This document shows positions 54,635-64,000 of a DNA stretch of 64,000 nucleotides, piece after piece. Every line of letters begins with the position of its first letter. Position 1 is the stretch's first letter. This DNA comes from Chondrus crispus. Lineage: Eukaryota > Rhodophyta > Florideophyceae > Gigartinales > Gigartinaceae. The notes beneath the pieces are model-generated. The model was not told the origin of the DNA, did not search any database, and saw only the letters and a list, made by a program, of their open reading frames with translations. The stretch spans positions 203,290 through 267,289 of the forward strand of contig NW_005178943.1 of NCBI RefSeq assembly GCF_000350225.1, written 5' to 3'. A program made the position numbers and the translations under genes.

Positions 54635-55813
54635 CTAGATTCCAACGTTCTCATGAAGAAAAAAGTTAGCATCAACGCTTAGGTGCGGCATGTAAACATT
54701 GAGAATTTGGTTGATTCCTACCACTGCAGCTCGATAGTTGTACAGTAGAACGATTGTCAACAAGATCAGTTTTCTTTCGCCAGTTTCTTCGTAAACCATC
54801 CTATCCAAAAGCCTCGGAAACGTCCCTTGAAACCTGCGCATTCCCCACTCTGATGCTTGTCGCAACGAGGTAGCCTGCCGAAGCCTCATAATTTCAGTAG
54901 CGTTTTGTCCTACTCCAAGATGATCTTGCGCAGACTTTATGACAAAGGGAGGAAACTCTCTGCAAAATGCAGAATCGACCACACACTTGCCCTCCGTTTC
55001 CTCGTACACTTTTCCTAGTCTTTCGTAAATACCACCCCACTCCGCTATTGTGGAATCATGAAACGCGCCCGGAGCATTTACAGCACACATTATTATCCGT
55101 CCATTTGGGGCAAAGACAAAAACATTCCCGACATAATGGTCATGTGTACAACCATTGTAAAACATATTTTGTATTACACAGTCACCTGCCTGTTGTAGAT
55201 ATAGTTTTAACCCATCCGCACAGCAATAAACATCCGGAAGCAATGAATGCTTCTCCCGAAAGCTTTGTTTAAACAAACTAATCTCCTCAGCTGACAGTAT
55301 TTTGATGGAGGCACGATCATCATTTCGCAAAACTTTAAAAAGCAAACGGCGGGCGAAGCAAATGTACAGCGAAGCAACTGAATGCGTAACCCCAAAAAGG
55401 AGACACAAAGTCATCATTGATACCCGTGTGCGATGCCATGTGAGAAAGAGTCCCAGGCACTGAGTAGAAGAAAGTAAACGCGGTCTTCCTCTCGGGTCGC
55501 GCCTATTTGGGAGGATTCGAAGCCTTCCATCGCTCGAGTACGGTGTGTATCTCAAGTACATCGGGGCAAATGCGTTTAGCATTGTTATAAATGCTCGGTG
55601 ATCGAACGCTGTGAGCGTGATTAAAGATTGATCGCATCTACTGCCGTACAAAAAAGCGAAAGGAGCCATCGTAGGACTGAGAAGCGCTCTTCGAGATATG
55701 CGTCTATCACGGTGACGTTTACCTTTCGCATTTAGACGGGCTCTGAAGGTACGAGGCTGTCCATCGAGAATGAGATGATACAGAATAATGATTTGCAGCA
55801 TAAGCGAAGGCAT
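54635..55813 (-). CDS. PIF/Harbinger DDE_Tnp_4 transposase (392 aa), intact
   Basis: The N-terminal part (RRALLSPTMAPFAFLYGS) is typical of the family. The catalytic set is complete: Asp in CCADGLKLYLQ, Asp in NAPGAFHDSTIAEWGG, and a CVVDSAFCREFPPFVIKSAQ segment with Glu in ASEWGMRRF. IQNMFYNGCTHDHYVGNVFVF, the strongest family signature, is at about residues 218-238. It cuts and joins DNA at TIRs with 3-bp target duplication. No stops or shifts, so it may be active or recently so. Its own element ends were not located. Confidence 0.85.
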   Translation of the reverse strand: MPSLMLQIIILYHLILDGQPRTFRARLNAKGKRHRDRRISRRALLSPTMAPFAFLYGSRCDQSLITLTAFDHRAFITMLNAFAPMYLRYTPYSSDGRLRILPNRRDPRGRPRLLSSTQCLGLFLTWHRTRVSMMTLCLLFGVTHSVASLYICFARRLLFKVLRNDDRASIKILSAEEISLFKQSFREKHSLLPDVYCCADGLKLYLQQAGDCVIQNMFYNGCTHDHYVGNVFVFAPNGRIIMCAVNAPGAFHDSTIAEWGGIYERLGKVYEETEGKCVVDSAFCREFPPFVIKSAQDHLGVGQNATEIMRLRQATSLRQASEWGMRRFQGTFPRLLDRMVYEETGERKLILLTIVLLYNYRAAVVGINQILNVYMPHLSVDANFFLHENVGI

Positions 55814-55904
55814 ACTGTGGCTAGGGTACGCGATGAGGACGAAAAGGGGAAACGTTGCGATTTGACGAGGGTGGTTCTGGGAATTAGCGGTCGTCCTACA
55901 CTAA

Positions 55905-56668
55905 GAGCATCTCCACCGCATAGGCAAATTGTTTCTATATTTGGACACTTGTCAGACTCCCACATGGGCATTCGTTTTGCGCATTCCGTTTGCGAAAGTA
56001 CCACAAATCGCCGTTGCGCAAATCGCGTCGCGGTCTCCACCGCGCACTGCGTCGCACCCGCCCCCGATCCGCGCCCAGACTTCCCGCGACCCGACTTCTG
56101 GGCCGCCCCCCACCCCGATCAGCAGGACACAAAGCCGAGGTCCAGGTCGTCGACGCTGACCTCTTCCACCCAGACTTGTCCTCGCCGCCCGAAGCGAACC
56201 CGGCCGCGTCGCAACCCACGCCTTTGCCAGATGGTCGAGTTCAGTTAGCCCCCATTCACGCCCACGGACTCCCATAATAAACGAGTGCTAACGCGTGCAC
56301 AATGTCTGCGTGCGGGTGGATGCGGGCATGTGCAGTGCGAGCATAGACCGTCCACTGCGCATTTGGCATGCTCAGACGTTTTGGGCGGATCAGGTGTACC
56401 CGTGGCTTCCCGCGTTCTTGCTGTTTCGGCTTCTAAAAGTAACAAAAAATCAGCCCGTTCAAGCAGAAGAGTGTTGCCAAAAAATGGGATTTGTGACGTG
56501 ACGCGCCACAAAATCAAAAAATATGTGTGCCGTCAAGGCACAGATCCTATTTATCATACGATTTGTGAAACAGATTTGTGTGCAGATGTGCGCGGTGGAG
56601 ACCAAACTCAAGCCTGAGTCGCCATATTTTAGAAATGGCCACAATTTGCCTGCGCGGTGGAGATGCTC
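55905..56668. mobile_element. Harbinger-type MITE, 764 bp
   Basis: The left end starts GAGCATCTCCACCGC and the right end is its inverted copy GCGGTGGAGATGCTC. The TIRs match at about 27 of 29 positions (through GGCAAATTGT). TAA target duplications flank both sides (55902-55904, 56669-56671). The GAGCATCTCCA terminus and TAA duplication are the PIF/Harbinger signature. The inside is GC-rich and has no transposase. It lies 92 bp upstream of the transposase start codon. Confidence 0.88.
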
Positions 56669-56671
56669 TAA

Positions 56672-57056
56672 GGAGTTAGATTCGGGCTCATGGGACTGCC
56701 AATGGAGTAGCCTACGGGTACACAACGGGATAGTGTAGGAAGTGCGGTGAACTTTGACACAAAACTTTTCAGGACGCTAGTACAGTACACAATCACCTTT
56801 TTGCACAATTTTTGTGGAAAAGGGTGCATATGCATTTTATGATTTCAGGAGCAGCCCATTATTTGTGCACAAAAAAGAAAAATATAACTCTGACACAAAA
56901 AATAATTTCCGGAGGCCCCCATTAATGCGGTCTCCATTAATTACGGTGATTGGGTGTACTCCCCGGGAGGAGTCTTCACCCGCATACACAAACTGTGTAC
57001 ACGGACGCGAAGTTGAGAAGAACCTCACGTAGCATTCCGCTGGCCCAAAGCACTTC
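56672..57056. other. no gene recognised
   Basis: 385 bp separating the transposon-rich part from the host genes; it probably holds the promoter of the gene at 57057. Nothing specific seen. Confidence 0.45.
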
Positions 57057-58236
57057 GTGCATCTTTCCACAGGCACTCGATTTCAGCAAAGGAATGCACG
57101 GGGACTGAAGCCTCACCATGGCAATCAACGTAAGAAGAAAGAGAGGTGGACGCATTACATTCTGGGAGTGAGCGCGCTGCATTGGCCTCAACTTAAAGAA
57201 GCTGTTGCGCGGACCAGGGGCAAGCATTTCGTCGCAAGGCATACTCTCAGTGGAGAAAACGGTGAGCACCACCTCCTCACTTGTGTCTGCGACAACATGA
57301 TGTCAAAGAGGGAAAGAGCAGATTCCAAAGAAGAGGCTCAATCCAGCGACCGTCTTCGCTACCAGAAGCAAAGTATCTTGAGTGTGTGCTACCTCGGCTG
57401 CGAGGATCCTCCCGGCCGTCCATCGTTTAGCGAGCTTAAAGCGCGTCTTCGTCGTGCCTACGACACTGAAGAAGCAGCCGAGTTACTATCATTTGTTGAA
57501 GCCCGGGAGGGCGACACGGCGGCATTCTGGTCTGAGCTGGACTCTGTGGACATGGACCGGACCGCAGCCCTTCCGCTGGACGCGGACGTCTCGACGCACA
57601 TCCGGCTGCTAGCGAGACTAGAGACGGAGCGACACATGGCCTCGCGGATGCTGCTGCGCGAGAAGAAGCAGTTGCAAGGGAAGAAAAGAGGTCAGGGGCC
57701 GGCAGAGGTGTTCGATGCAAATGGAAGCGCGGAAAAGGCGCTCGAGCTGGTGGAAGCGCTGCCTCAGGGGAGCCGCGGCACTCAGGCGACACATGAAGGG
57801 CTCTTCAAGCTGGGGCGCGAGGTGGCGGGCCGTGACGCGCCTCCGGAGCGGCAGGTCGAGTTTGGTAGGTGGAATGCGTGCGCGGCGGGAGAAGGTTACT
57901 TTTTTAGGTTATGCGCGACTAACGGTGTGTGTGTGTGTGTGTGTGTGTGTGTAAGTAGGGCTTTTGTTGGAGGAGTATACGTTGGAGTTATTGCAAGAAT
58001 ACAGGAAGGAGGCCGGATTGAAGTCAGAAAATACAATGCCGCCCCTGATGGACGCGGCAGGGGCAGCGTCGTACGCGGACGTGTCCCAGCGGGAGGCGCA
58101 GATCGCGACAAGGCTGCTGGAGTCGCTCGGGGTGCTGCAGGGAGCGGGATACTTTCAGCGCGAGCCTCGACCGCGGCGAGCAGTGAAGCGAAGAAAACAG
58201 GAGGATGAGAAGTCCTCGGATGAGTACAGCGTGTAG
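57057..58236 (+). CDS. unrecognised coiled-coil protein with one intron (361 aa)
   Basis: Exon 1 57057-57864, exon 2 57959-58236. The intron (57865-57958, 94 nt) has GTAGGT..TAG ends and keeps the frame (..VEF-G-LLLEEY..). It contains (GT)14. Without splicing the frame reads Val-Cys repeats, a sign of intron. The protein is helical and charged: residues about 110-235 (FSELKARLRRAYDTEEAAEL, ETERHMASRMLLREKKQLQ) and the exon 2 start form coiled coils, and the tail is KRRKQEDEKSSDEYSV, a possible nuclear signal. ATG 57057 is the first in frame; the Met pair at 57297-57302 is an alternative start. Product unknown, possibly a structural or complex subunit. Confidence 0.6.
57925..57952 (+). repeat. 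(GT)14 microsatellite in the intron
   Basis: Uninterrupted GT repeat directly before the 3' splice site (gtaagtag), taking the place of a normal pyrimidine tract. Confidence 0.9.
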
Positions 58237-58240
58237 CGGA

Positions 58241-58567
58241 TCACAGGAGACGATGGAATAGGCCTGCGTTGAGCATGGCGATGATGAGGCCGTGGCCGCA
58301 CCCCCAGAGGACGGCGTGGAAGCGTGGCATGTCGTATGGTAAGGTGGAGTAGAGGCCTGCGATGATGAGGGCGGGGGTGGCGCCGAGGGCGGCGGCGGTG
58401 GCGAGGCCTACAATTGCCGAGGCCAAGGTGAGAAGGACTGCGCGCGGAAACGTGCCGGCGTGCAGGACGGAGGCGAAGATACCTAGGGTGGCGTAGACTC
58501 CTGTGGTGACGAAGGCGGTGTACAGAAGGATAGCGCGCCACATGGACACGACGGTGGTGAGATACAT
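58241..58567 (-). CDS. TMEM170-family membrane protein (108 aa)
   Basis: The start MYLTTVVSMW at 58565-58567 is chosen because the longer upstream frame is low-complexity and unlike the family. Three hydrophobic segments (about residues 10-34, 45-72, 83-104) contain the TMEM170 pattern: MWRAILLY, an LGA..LIIAGLYS segment, DMPRFHAVLWGCGHG. Human TMEM170A acts in shaping ER sheets and the nuclear envelope; the same role here is inferred. Its stop codon is 4 nt from that of the convergent gene at 57057-58236, showing very compact packing. Length agrees with a minimal family member. Confidence 0.7.
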   Translation of the reverse strand: MYLTTVVSMWRAILLYTAFVTTGVYATLGIFASVLHAGTFPRAVLLTLASAIVGLATAAALGATPALIIAGLYSTLPYDMPRFHAVLWGCGHGLIIAMLNAGLFHRLL

Positions 58568-58980
58568 GGAGCGTGTAGAGGGAGAGAGGAGGGAAGGGGA
58601 TGGGGGAGAGGAAGAGGCAGTGAAGTGGGAGCGGATGGCCGGGTGGCCTCTTATTCTCCGTCCACAGGGGCAACGTGTAACGGGCGAATATGAGCACCTG
58701 ATACGTGTGGACGTGTACGCGTGTACTGCGAGAAGTAATGAATAAACAGGAAGTCTTACACATGGAGTAATGGGTGGGGCGGGTAGTCGGCGTTTGTCTT
58801 GGCGCGTTTGTGCCATTTCGTTTCGCCTCGGACGTGTTTCCAACTTGCTTCTGTCTTGCTCCTCAGCGCAGACTTTACTCTCCCCCTTCCCCACCTTCCC
58901 CCTCCATGCTCCCCCGCGCTCACAGCGCGTGATGCACCGCCCCGTCTCCACCTCCCCTCCGACTCACCACAAGGCTCCGT

Positions 58981-61900
58981 ATGGACCGCTCAGTCACCTC
59001 TCCGCTCTCCCATCTCGGGCTTCCTCAGCCCCCAAAATTCCCTTCCAACCCAAAGAAGAGGCCCCGCCCTCCTCTCCCCTTCGACCAAGACGATGAGGAA
59101 GACGGAAGGAAAGACTCCCCCAATGCCGTCGCGCACCCACCCCGCCCGCAACATGCCCTTTCCAACCCCCAATTTACAAATTCTCAGATCAACCATCTCC
59201 AGCGCGAGAGATTGCGCCGCCTCATGGCACGTCGCGCTGCTCCCCCCCGACGAGCCTGCTCGAGTCTCGCGTCAAATATACCATCTCAGACACCATCTCC
59301 TGTCCTGTCCGCCAAGCCGGTCGCCAAGCCGGTCGCCAAGCCGCATCCAGATCAAGCTCGTGGCAACGGCAGAGTCCACCCGCCCGCCGCCCCGCAATCA
59401 TCCCCGTCTGCTAGCCTATGGAACCGCCTGGGCCACGCGCAAGCCGCGCTCAATGCCCAGCCCAGAACAGACCCGCGCTTTGTGTCGGCGCGCAGACCAC
59501 TGGATTGCATATCTGGCTTGCGCGTTTCAATCGCCCTCACGCTTTTCGCGGATGGATACGCGCGCCATGATGCTAACAACGGCGTCCCGAACAGAGTTGC
59601 GGCGAATGCTGTTATGGCGAACGGCGAGGCGAGCCCCGGGCATGATAATGCTACCCTTAACAAGGCGGGCGCTACGCCACCAAGTAAGCTCATAAATGCC
59701 ACAGTCAGTGCGAAAAATGTCAACATCGCGACTCTTCCACGATATCCGTACGACCGAGCGAGCCGAGACTTTTTGAGGGCCCTGGACCTCGGTGTCATAC
59801 CCCCACCTGAAGACTTGCCTGAACCGTCCCAGTGCCATTACTACGACGGCTGTCTCATCGCCGAAGTTACCGATCTGCGCGACATACGTCCCGGTGCTGT
59901 GGTCAAGTATCGCCCGGAGGCGCGGAAGAAGATTTTGCTACGCCCTGACATGAGCTCCGTGTACAGCGATGTGGCAAGCATGACGCGCCATGTCGATTCG
60001 ACCGTCGCCATGTTGGTCGAGCAGAAGATCATTGCCGCAATTGCGGGGCCTGTGGATTGCGATCCCACGCCCAAGCTTGCCTGCTCGTTGCAACAGGGAA
60101 ATGTACATATTAATACGACAGCAATTAACATCGCGAGAAGACCAAAGCGAAGACGCGTGCACAGACCTCCGGGAGGGCCTGCGCTTCCCAGCTTATCGAC
60201 GCCCGCGCTGTTGCTCATTGGCGCGGCAGAGAAGCACCAAACTTCGTTGCTAAACGCATTGATGGGAGCCAGCGTTGCGGAGGACTCCTCGTCGCATTCG
60301 ACCGCCGTGACGATGAATACAGCATCCTTGTCAGCAGCAATTAACAGTGGAAAGGTATCCGGTGATGGCTCTGTCAATAGCGATGTGCGAACCGCGACGG
60401 GAAAGAATGGCGCAGCTACGATGAGCAAGCCTGCTGCTGTGCAAAAACGTCGTTTGTTGAAACCTCCGAAGAGTCTGCTTCAATTGCACCGAGAAAAAAA
60501 CGAGACCAATGTACGCAGCCTTGCGAACCGGTCCGGTCAGCCTAATATTCCACCACGACAAGAGCATCTTCGAGTAGTTCGGCTCGTGCTGCCAGATCAG
60601 AATGGGAAGGTGACTCTCCAGCGCTTATCGAATGCGGAAGCTACTATGCCACGAGAGAACGCCGAGAGGATCCAGATTGCCAAACAGCAAGCGCTGACAG
60701 CTATCGCAAAGAACGGGGGGCAGATGTATGTTCTCGAATTTATCAAGTATCCATCAAGAGGTTTTGAAATTATGATCTCTCGCTTCGTTTACGGTGACAG
60801 AAATCGGGACGCGTTTCGGGTGCGAGTGGGAAGCGAGGAGGAAGGGCATCAGTTTTTGAATCAGTTTAAAGTTTTGGCAGGCAAGGAAGGGTTCCATGTC
60901 ATGCAGGACTTGAAGTGGTCACAGCATTTGCGGCAGAAGCAACAACAGCATCAACAGCAGCAACAGCAGCAACAGCAGCATGCCAGGGCTCTACAGCAGC
61001 GGCAGAACGCCATCACTGCAGGAAGGCAGCCTGCAGTATCGCAAACGCAATCGAATGCACAGAATGCGGCGCTACAGTCAAAGAGGGCACAGGCACGGGC
61101 CCTATCCCAATCAAATCCCCCCGCAAACGCGCGACAGATACTTTTACAGAAACAGAAGCAGCCAGATGTGCGGGAGCAGCACCGCCTACAGCGGGAACGA
61201 CAAAAAGCAGCTCAGTCTGGCCACCAAAACTTAGCCGCACTTCGTCAAGGTGCGACGCATACGCATATGCCCCTTCAGGGGCAGCCGATGGGCGCGCAGA
61301 GTCAGCTATCACAGCAGCACCAACGTTCGCACATGGCGCTGCAGCAGCAACAACAACAGCTATTCCAACAACACGTTCAACTCCAACGCCAGGAACCGCA
61401 GAGAGCACGAAGAAGGCAAACCCAGCTTCCCGGGCGAGACAACATGAATATAAGCATGGCCCAACCTGTTGCTCTGTCGGCTTCGAATGCGCGTGGGGGA
61501 CTTGTATCCCAGGGGCCGGGGGCCATACAGGGAAACCTAGGCTTGCCTCAAGCCGGTGGACCGAGTTCGTCCATTGCGGGCATGGGTAGCGCTGGCTTGA
61601 TGGGACATCAGGTTCTTACGCAGTCGCAAATGAGGCAATTTCAGCAGAATCTTCGGAACCAGAATCTTCGGAACCAGCAGCCGCTCCTCGCGGAACACCA
61701 GCGAAATCTCATGGCGGCTGCTGGGGGAAGAGATGCTGTGACTGGTATGGCAGGAAACACAGGAATCGCCGCAAATGCTGCCATGGCGCAGCACTTGCCA
61801 ACTCACGTTCTAGCCAATTTCATGAGTGCCGGCATGGCTTCTGGTGCGGCTAGACCTGGGGCAGCACCAAATCTTACAGCTGCGGAAACGCTCACGCGGC

Positions 61901-61983
61901 AGCGGCAGCGGATGCAACAACAGCAGCATCTTAAGCAGCAAAGGGAAAATGTTGAGCCCCATGCTAGAAGTGCCAAGCGGTAA
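58981..61983 (+). CDS. SPT20: SPT20-like SAGA complex subunit (1000 aa)
   Basis: Spt20 is a structural subunit of the SAGA histone acetyltransferase coactivator in the nucleus. The Spt20 domain is at about residues 250-370: YPYDRASRDFLRALDLGVIP, YYDGCLIAEVTDLRD, KKILLRPDMSSVYSDV, DCDPTPKLAC. A second conserved block is at 580-650 (YVLEFIKYPSRGFEIMISRF). The C-terminus is Gln-rich (poly-Q from about 652; CAG/CAA runs at 60937-60980) with short tandem repeats such as NLRNQ. The N-terminal 230 residues are Pro-rich and disordered, with an AKPV repeat. The single exon is typical of an intron-poor genome. The exact start is uncertain because the upstream pyrimidine-rich leader has ATGs in other frames. 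Confidence 0.85.
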   Translation: MDRSVTSPLSHLGLPQPPKFPSNPKKRPRPPLPFDQDDEEDGRKDSPNAVAHPPRPQHALSNPQFTNSQINHLQRERLRRLMARRAAPPRRACSSLASNIPSQTPSPVLSAKPVAKPVAKPHPDQARGNGRVHPPAAPQSSPSASLWNRLGHAQAALNAQPRTDPRFVSARRPLDCISGLRVSIALTLFADGYARHDANNGVPNRVAANAVMANGEASPGHDNATLNKAGATPPSKLINATVSAKNVNIATLPRYPYDRASRDFLRALDLGVIPPPEDLPEPSQCHYYDGCLIAEVTDLRDIRPGAVVKYRPEARKKILLRPDMSSVYSDVASMTRHVDSTVAMLVEQKIIAAIAGPVDCDPTPKLACSLQQGNVHINTTAINIARRPKRRRVHRPPGGPALPSLSTPALLLIGAAEKHQTSLLNALMGASVAEDSSSHSTAVTMNTASLSAAINSGKVSGDGSVNSDVRTATGKNGAATMSKPAAVQKRRLLKPPKSLLQLHREKNETNVRSLANRSGQPNIPPRQEHLRVVRLVLPDQNGKVTLQRLSNAEATMPRENAERIQIAKQQALTAIAKNGGQMYVLEFIKYPSRGFEIMISRFVYGDRNRDAFRVRVGSEEEGHQFLNQFKVLAGKEGFHVMQDLKWSQHLRQKQQQHQQQQQQQQQHARALQQRQNAITAGRQPAVSQTQSNAQNAALQSKRAQARALSQSNPPANARQILLQKQKQPDVREQHRLQRERQKAAQSGHQNLAALRQGATHTHMPLQGQPMGAQSQLSQQHQRSHMALQQQQQQLFQQHVQLQRQEPQRARRRQTQLPGRDNMNISMAQPVALSASNARGGLVSQGPGAIQGNLGLPQAGGPSSSIAGMGSAGLMGHQVLTQSQMRQFQQNLRNQNLRNQQPLLAEHQRNLMAAAGGRDAVTGMAGNTGIAANAAMAQHLPTHVLANFMSAGMASGAARPGAAPNLTAAETLTRQRQRMQQQQHLKQQRENVEPHARSAKR

Positions 61984-62834
61984 AGGACGCCCCATTTTGT
62001 ATAATTGTCGTCGACGAGTGTGTCTATTAAGTTTTTTTATAATCATGCGGATAAACGCATCGCAGCAGTGTTTACCTCCTCGGCGATCCCAAAATTCCCC
62101 AGTGCTTGACCGGTTCGCAACAGGCTGTGTTCATATCCTCGCGCTTTAATGATGCGAGAAAGCAGAAAGTTACTGTCACATTGTCGGTCGGCGATGTGCC
62201 CATTTTCGACGTGTCGGAGTTTCTGAGTGATTCAGTAGTAAGGGACCCTGCGAGCTTGCTCGCCTTTGCAGTATACGTAAAGCAAGGTCCGTACCTTCGC
62301 GGGAACGAGTTTCGCACATGACAGAGCGGTTGTGCATTATACACGTCCGTTGGATGCTCGTTTTGCACGTAGACGTTCGCACGCAGATAGGAGAATCTGC
62401 TATCTGCAGAAGGTCCACGGGAGAAAGTTTGTCGCTAGCTATCAGGAATGCGTGTGAATGCTTCACCTGTTCAAAAGATCTCCCACGTTAGTCGAGGTTC
62501 TCAACATCTAATCATCCTACGGCACTAACAGAATAATACCGTCTTTCATCGACGTTCAGGTCGAGTGTATTGTATGTGAAACGCTTCTTGCGTCCCCAAT
62601 GCCATAAAGAACGTTGTACGTATGCTACTCAAAAGACAGCTGCGTTTCAGTGCTCCTAAGGCAGCTTGTAAAGTTTATCTTCACTCTGCCCTGCATTCGT
62701 CCGGGACAGCAAGGCCATGTTTTGAAACCAGCCCAGAACTTTGAAACCCAAGGCTCCAGATCTCAAGCCTTGGCACCGATCAGCATCGCGTCACGCACTC
62801 TCCGGAGATGACGACTACGCTAGAATCAAAACCC
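61984..62834. other. intergenic region with one short ORF
   Basis: Tail-to-tail spacer between SPT20 and the PLP enzyme. The plus frame 62106-62321 (71 codons; KVTVTLSVGDVPIFDVSEFL) looks protein-like but has no recognised family and could be a remnant. The rest shows nothing. Confidence 0.4.
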
Positions 62835-63953
62835 TCACGTGTCTACCCAGGTGTTTGTCAACCCCCGATCCAAAAACGGCTCAACGCGTCTATCAAACAG
62901 CCCGAAAATCCCACCCGTGTGCACGAACAAAACCTTGGCGTTATTTTCAATCCCTACTCCCACATCACCCGCCATCCCGTATATCCCCTTCAGCGTGTAC
63001 ACCGGATCCAGTAGCACGCCTGTCTCCTTGGCGACTTGCATGCCCATCCTCAATTCCTCCTCCGTGTTCTTCGCATATCCCCTTCCCTTCGCCTCGACAA
63101 CCCTTAAAATCTCCCTGGCACTCGTCTCCCCGGCCAACCCAACACAACCAAGCATCTGATCCAAGTGGTCGTAGAAATAGTTGGCGTCATCACAAACCGA
63201 TACTGCCATCACATTCACCTTGCCGCCAGAAAGATAATTTCCTATTGCCAGGCCGCTCGCGGTTCCTCCTGATCCCACGGGCACGACCACGTCCGTGAAG
63301 TAGTCCAGCACGCCTTGCTCTACCATTTCCGCAAAGCACTCGATGTATCCCCACAGGCCAATCTCATTCGATCCGCCTATGCCAATGATATAAGGCCTCT
63401 CCCCCTTTTCCTCCAATCTTTCCTTGAGCTTTTTCATGCGCGGAAGCAAGCCAGTCTCGAACGGCATGGGCCTGACGAGGTGAATATTGACACCAAGCAG
63501 GTGATGTATGAGCATGTTGCCATCCGGCGGTAGCTCGGTTGGCCTCTCTGGGTGCTTGGTCCGCAAAAAGACGTGCACGTCCAATCCGAGCCTCTTCGCG
63601 GCAGCGGCTGTGGCGCGAGCGTGGTTGCTCTGCACCCCCCCGGCTGTGATGATGGAGGTGGCGCCCTTCTGCATTGCATCGGCGAGCAGGAATTCGAGCT
63701 TGCGGATCTTATTTCCGGACGTCGGGCCGCCCGTCTGATCGTCTCGCTTGATGTGAACGGAGAGTGACTCCGGGAGTGAGGGGATGGCTTGTCGGAGGGG
63801 GAAGGGCTCGATGGGGGTCGGGGTCATGGCGAGGTGCAGGCGGTGCGTGGGGGCCGCGGCGGAGAGGCGTGCGGCGAAGGGGGGCGGGGTGTAAGCGGAT
63901 GGCTTGGTAGACATGGACATGGTGAAGAGGAAGGCGGGGGGGCGGCGAGACAT
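62835..63953 (-). CDS. D-cysteine desulfhydrase / ACC deaminase-family PLP enzyme (372 aa)
   Basis: Fold-type II PLP enzyme. The cofactor-binding Lys is at residue 82 in TSGNKIRKLEF. TAGGVQSNHARATAAAAKRL follows, then the phosphate-binding loop PVGSGGTASGLAIGNYLSGG and the end motif FVHTGGIFGLF. The family converts D-cysteine to pyruvate, H2S and ammonia or opens the ring of 1-aminocyclopropane-1-carboxylate; GGVQSNH and HTGG do not separate the two, and DCD is more usual in algae. The first 42 residues (Ala/Pro/Arg/Ser-rich, no acidic residues) could be an organelle targeting peptide. Met 12, Met 14 or Met 43 are alternative starts. Single exon, convergent with SPT20. Confidence 0.85.
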   Translation of the reverse strand: MSRRPPAFLFTMSMSTKPSAYTPPPFAARLSAAAPTHRLHLAMTPTPIEPFPLRQAIPSLPESLSVHIKRDDQTGGPTSGNKIRKLEFLLADAMQKGATSIITAGGVQSNHARATAAAAKRLGLDVHVFLRTKHPERPTELPPDGNMLIHHLLGVNIHLVRPMPFETGLLPRMKKLKERLEEKGERPYIIGIGGSNEIGLWGYIECFAEMVEQGVLDYFTDVVVPVGSGGTASGLAIGNYLSGGKVNVMAVSVCDDANYFYDHLDQMLGCVGLAGETSAREILRVVEAKGRGYAKNTEEELRMGMQVAKETGVLLDPVYTLKGIYGMAGDVGVGIENNAKVLFVHTGGIFGLFDRRVEPFLDRGLTNTWVDT

Positions 63954-64000
63954 TGGAGGGGGGGGGGAGGAACTTCGGGTGGAGTTACGAATACGTGAAA

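Noticed and set aside
53264-55904. Ends of the autonomous Harbinger element
   Set aside because: No GAGCATCTCCA end or TAA pair was found around the two genes; the left MITE end points the wrong way to be the right border of the autonomous element.
58568-58951. N-terminal extension of the TMEM170-like gene to 236 aa
   Set aside because: The extension is Arg/Ser/Pro-rich and overlaps the divergent upstream region of SPT20; the family protein starts near MYLTT.
1-64000. CRISPR arrays, operons, prophages or bacterial signals
   Set aside because: No regularly spaced repeats, and all recognisable genes are eukaryotic host genes or eukaryotic transposable elements.

Overview
The window is eukaryotic nuclear DNA. 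It has long LTR retrotransposons, hAT, piggyBac, pogo-like and PIF/Harbinger DNA transposons, and at the right end intron-poor, tightly packed host genes (an SPT20-type SAGA subunit, a TMEM170-type membrane protein, a D-cysteine desulfhydrase-type PLP enzyme). Compact host genes with almost no introns beside large islands of young and nested LTR elements fit a florideophyte red alga such as Chondrus. That assignment is an inference from gene style; no sequence here names the species.

Layout. 1-7.1 kb: a pogo-like transposase relic, then a three-layer nest. A solo LTR (1189-7136) was split by a 5.3-kb hAT element (1579-6844, 8-bp duplication), and the hAT transposase was split by another solo LTR (3027-3599, 5-bp duplication). 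7.1-13.2 kb: a piggyBac relic, an internally deleted pogo-like transposase and an unrecognised broken ORF. 13.2-27.5 kb: a complete 14.2-kb Ty3/gypsy chromovirus-type element with nearly identical 701-bp LTRs and a 5-bp duplication. Its gag is intact, its pol carries three in-frame stops, and it holds a 5.4-kb extra segment with an antisense ORF between two copies of the pol-end/polypurine-tract motif. 27.8-31 kb: a diverged solo LTR, and a pogo-like relic split by another solo LTR. 31.4-35.3 kb: an unusual minus-strand DDE transposase relic that appears to contain a PD-(D/E)XK nuclease-like insertion.

37.0-53.3 kb: a degenerate Ty1/copia element (340/342-bp LTRs, duplication ggacg) whose integrase was split by a 9.9-kb Ty3/gypsy element (40727-50664, duplication gatac). 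Removing the insert restores the copia reading frame. 53.3-56.7 kb: a PIF/Harbinger pair (Myb-like protein and DDE transposase, convergent) followed by a 764-bp MITE with matching TIRs and TAA duplications.

57-64 kb is the host gene block: an unrecognised coiled-coil protein with one 94-nt intron, TMEM170 (stop codons 4 nt apart), SPT20, and a DCD/ACC-deaminase-like enzyme. More than four fifths of the window is transposon-derived. The most unusual signals are the antisense ORF segment captured by the 14-kb gypsy element and the DDE/nuclease fusion relic. Alignments were done by eye, so identity figures are approximate.
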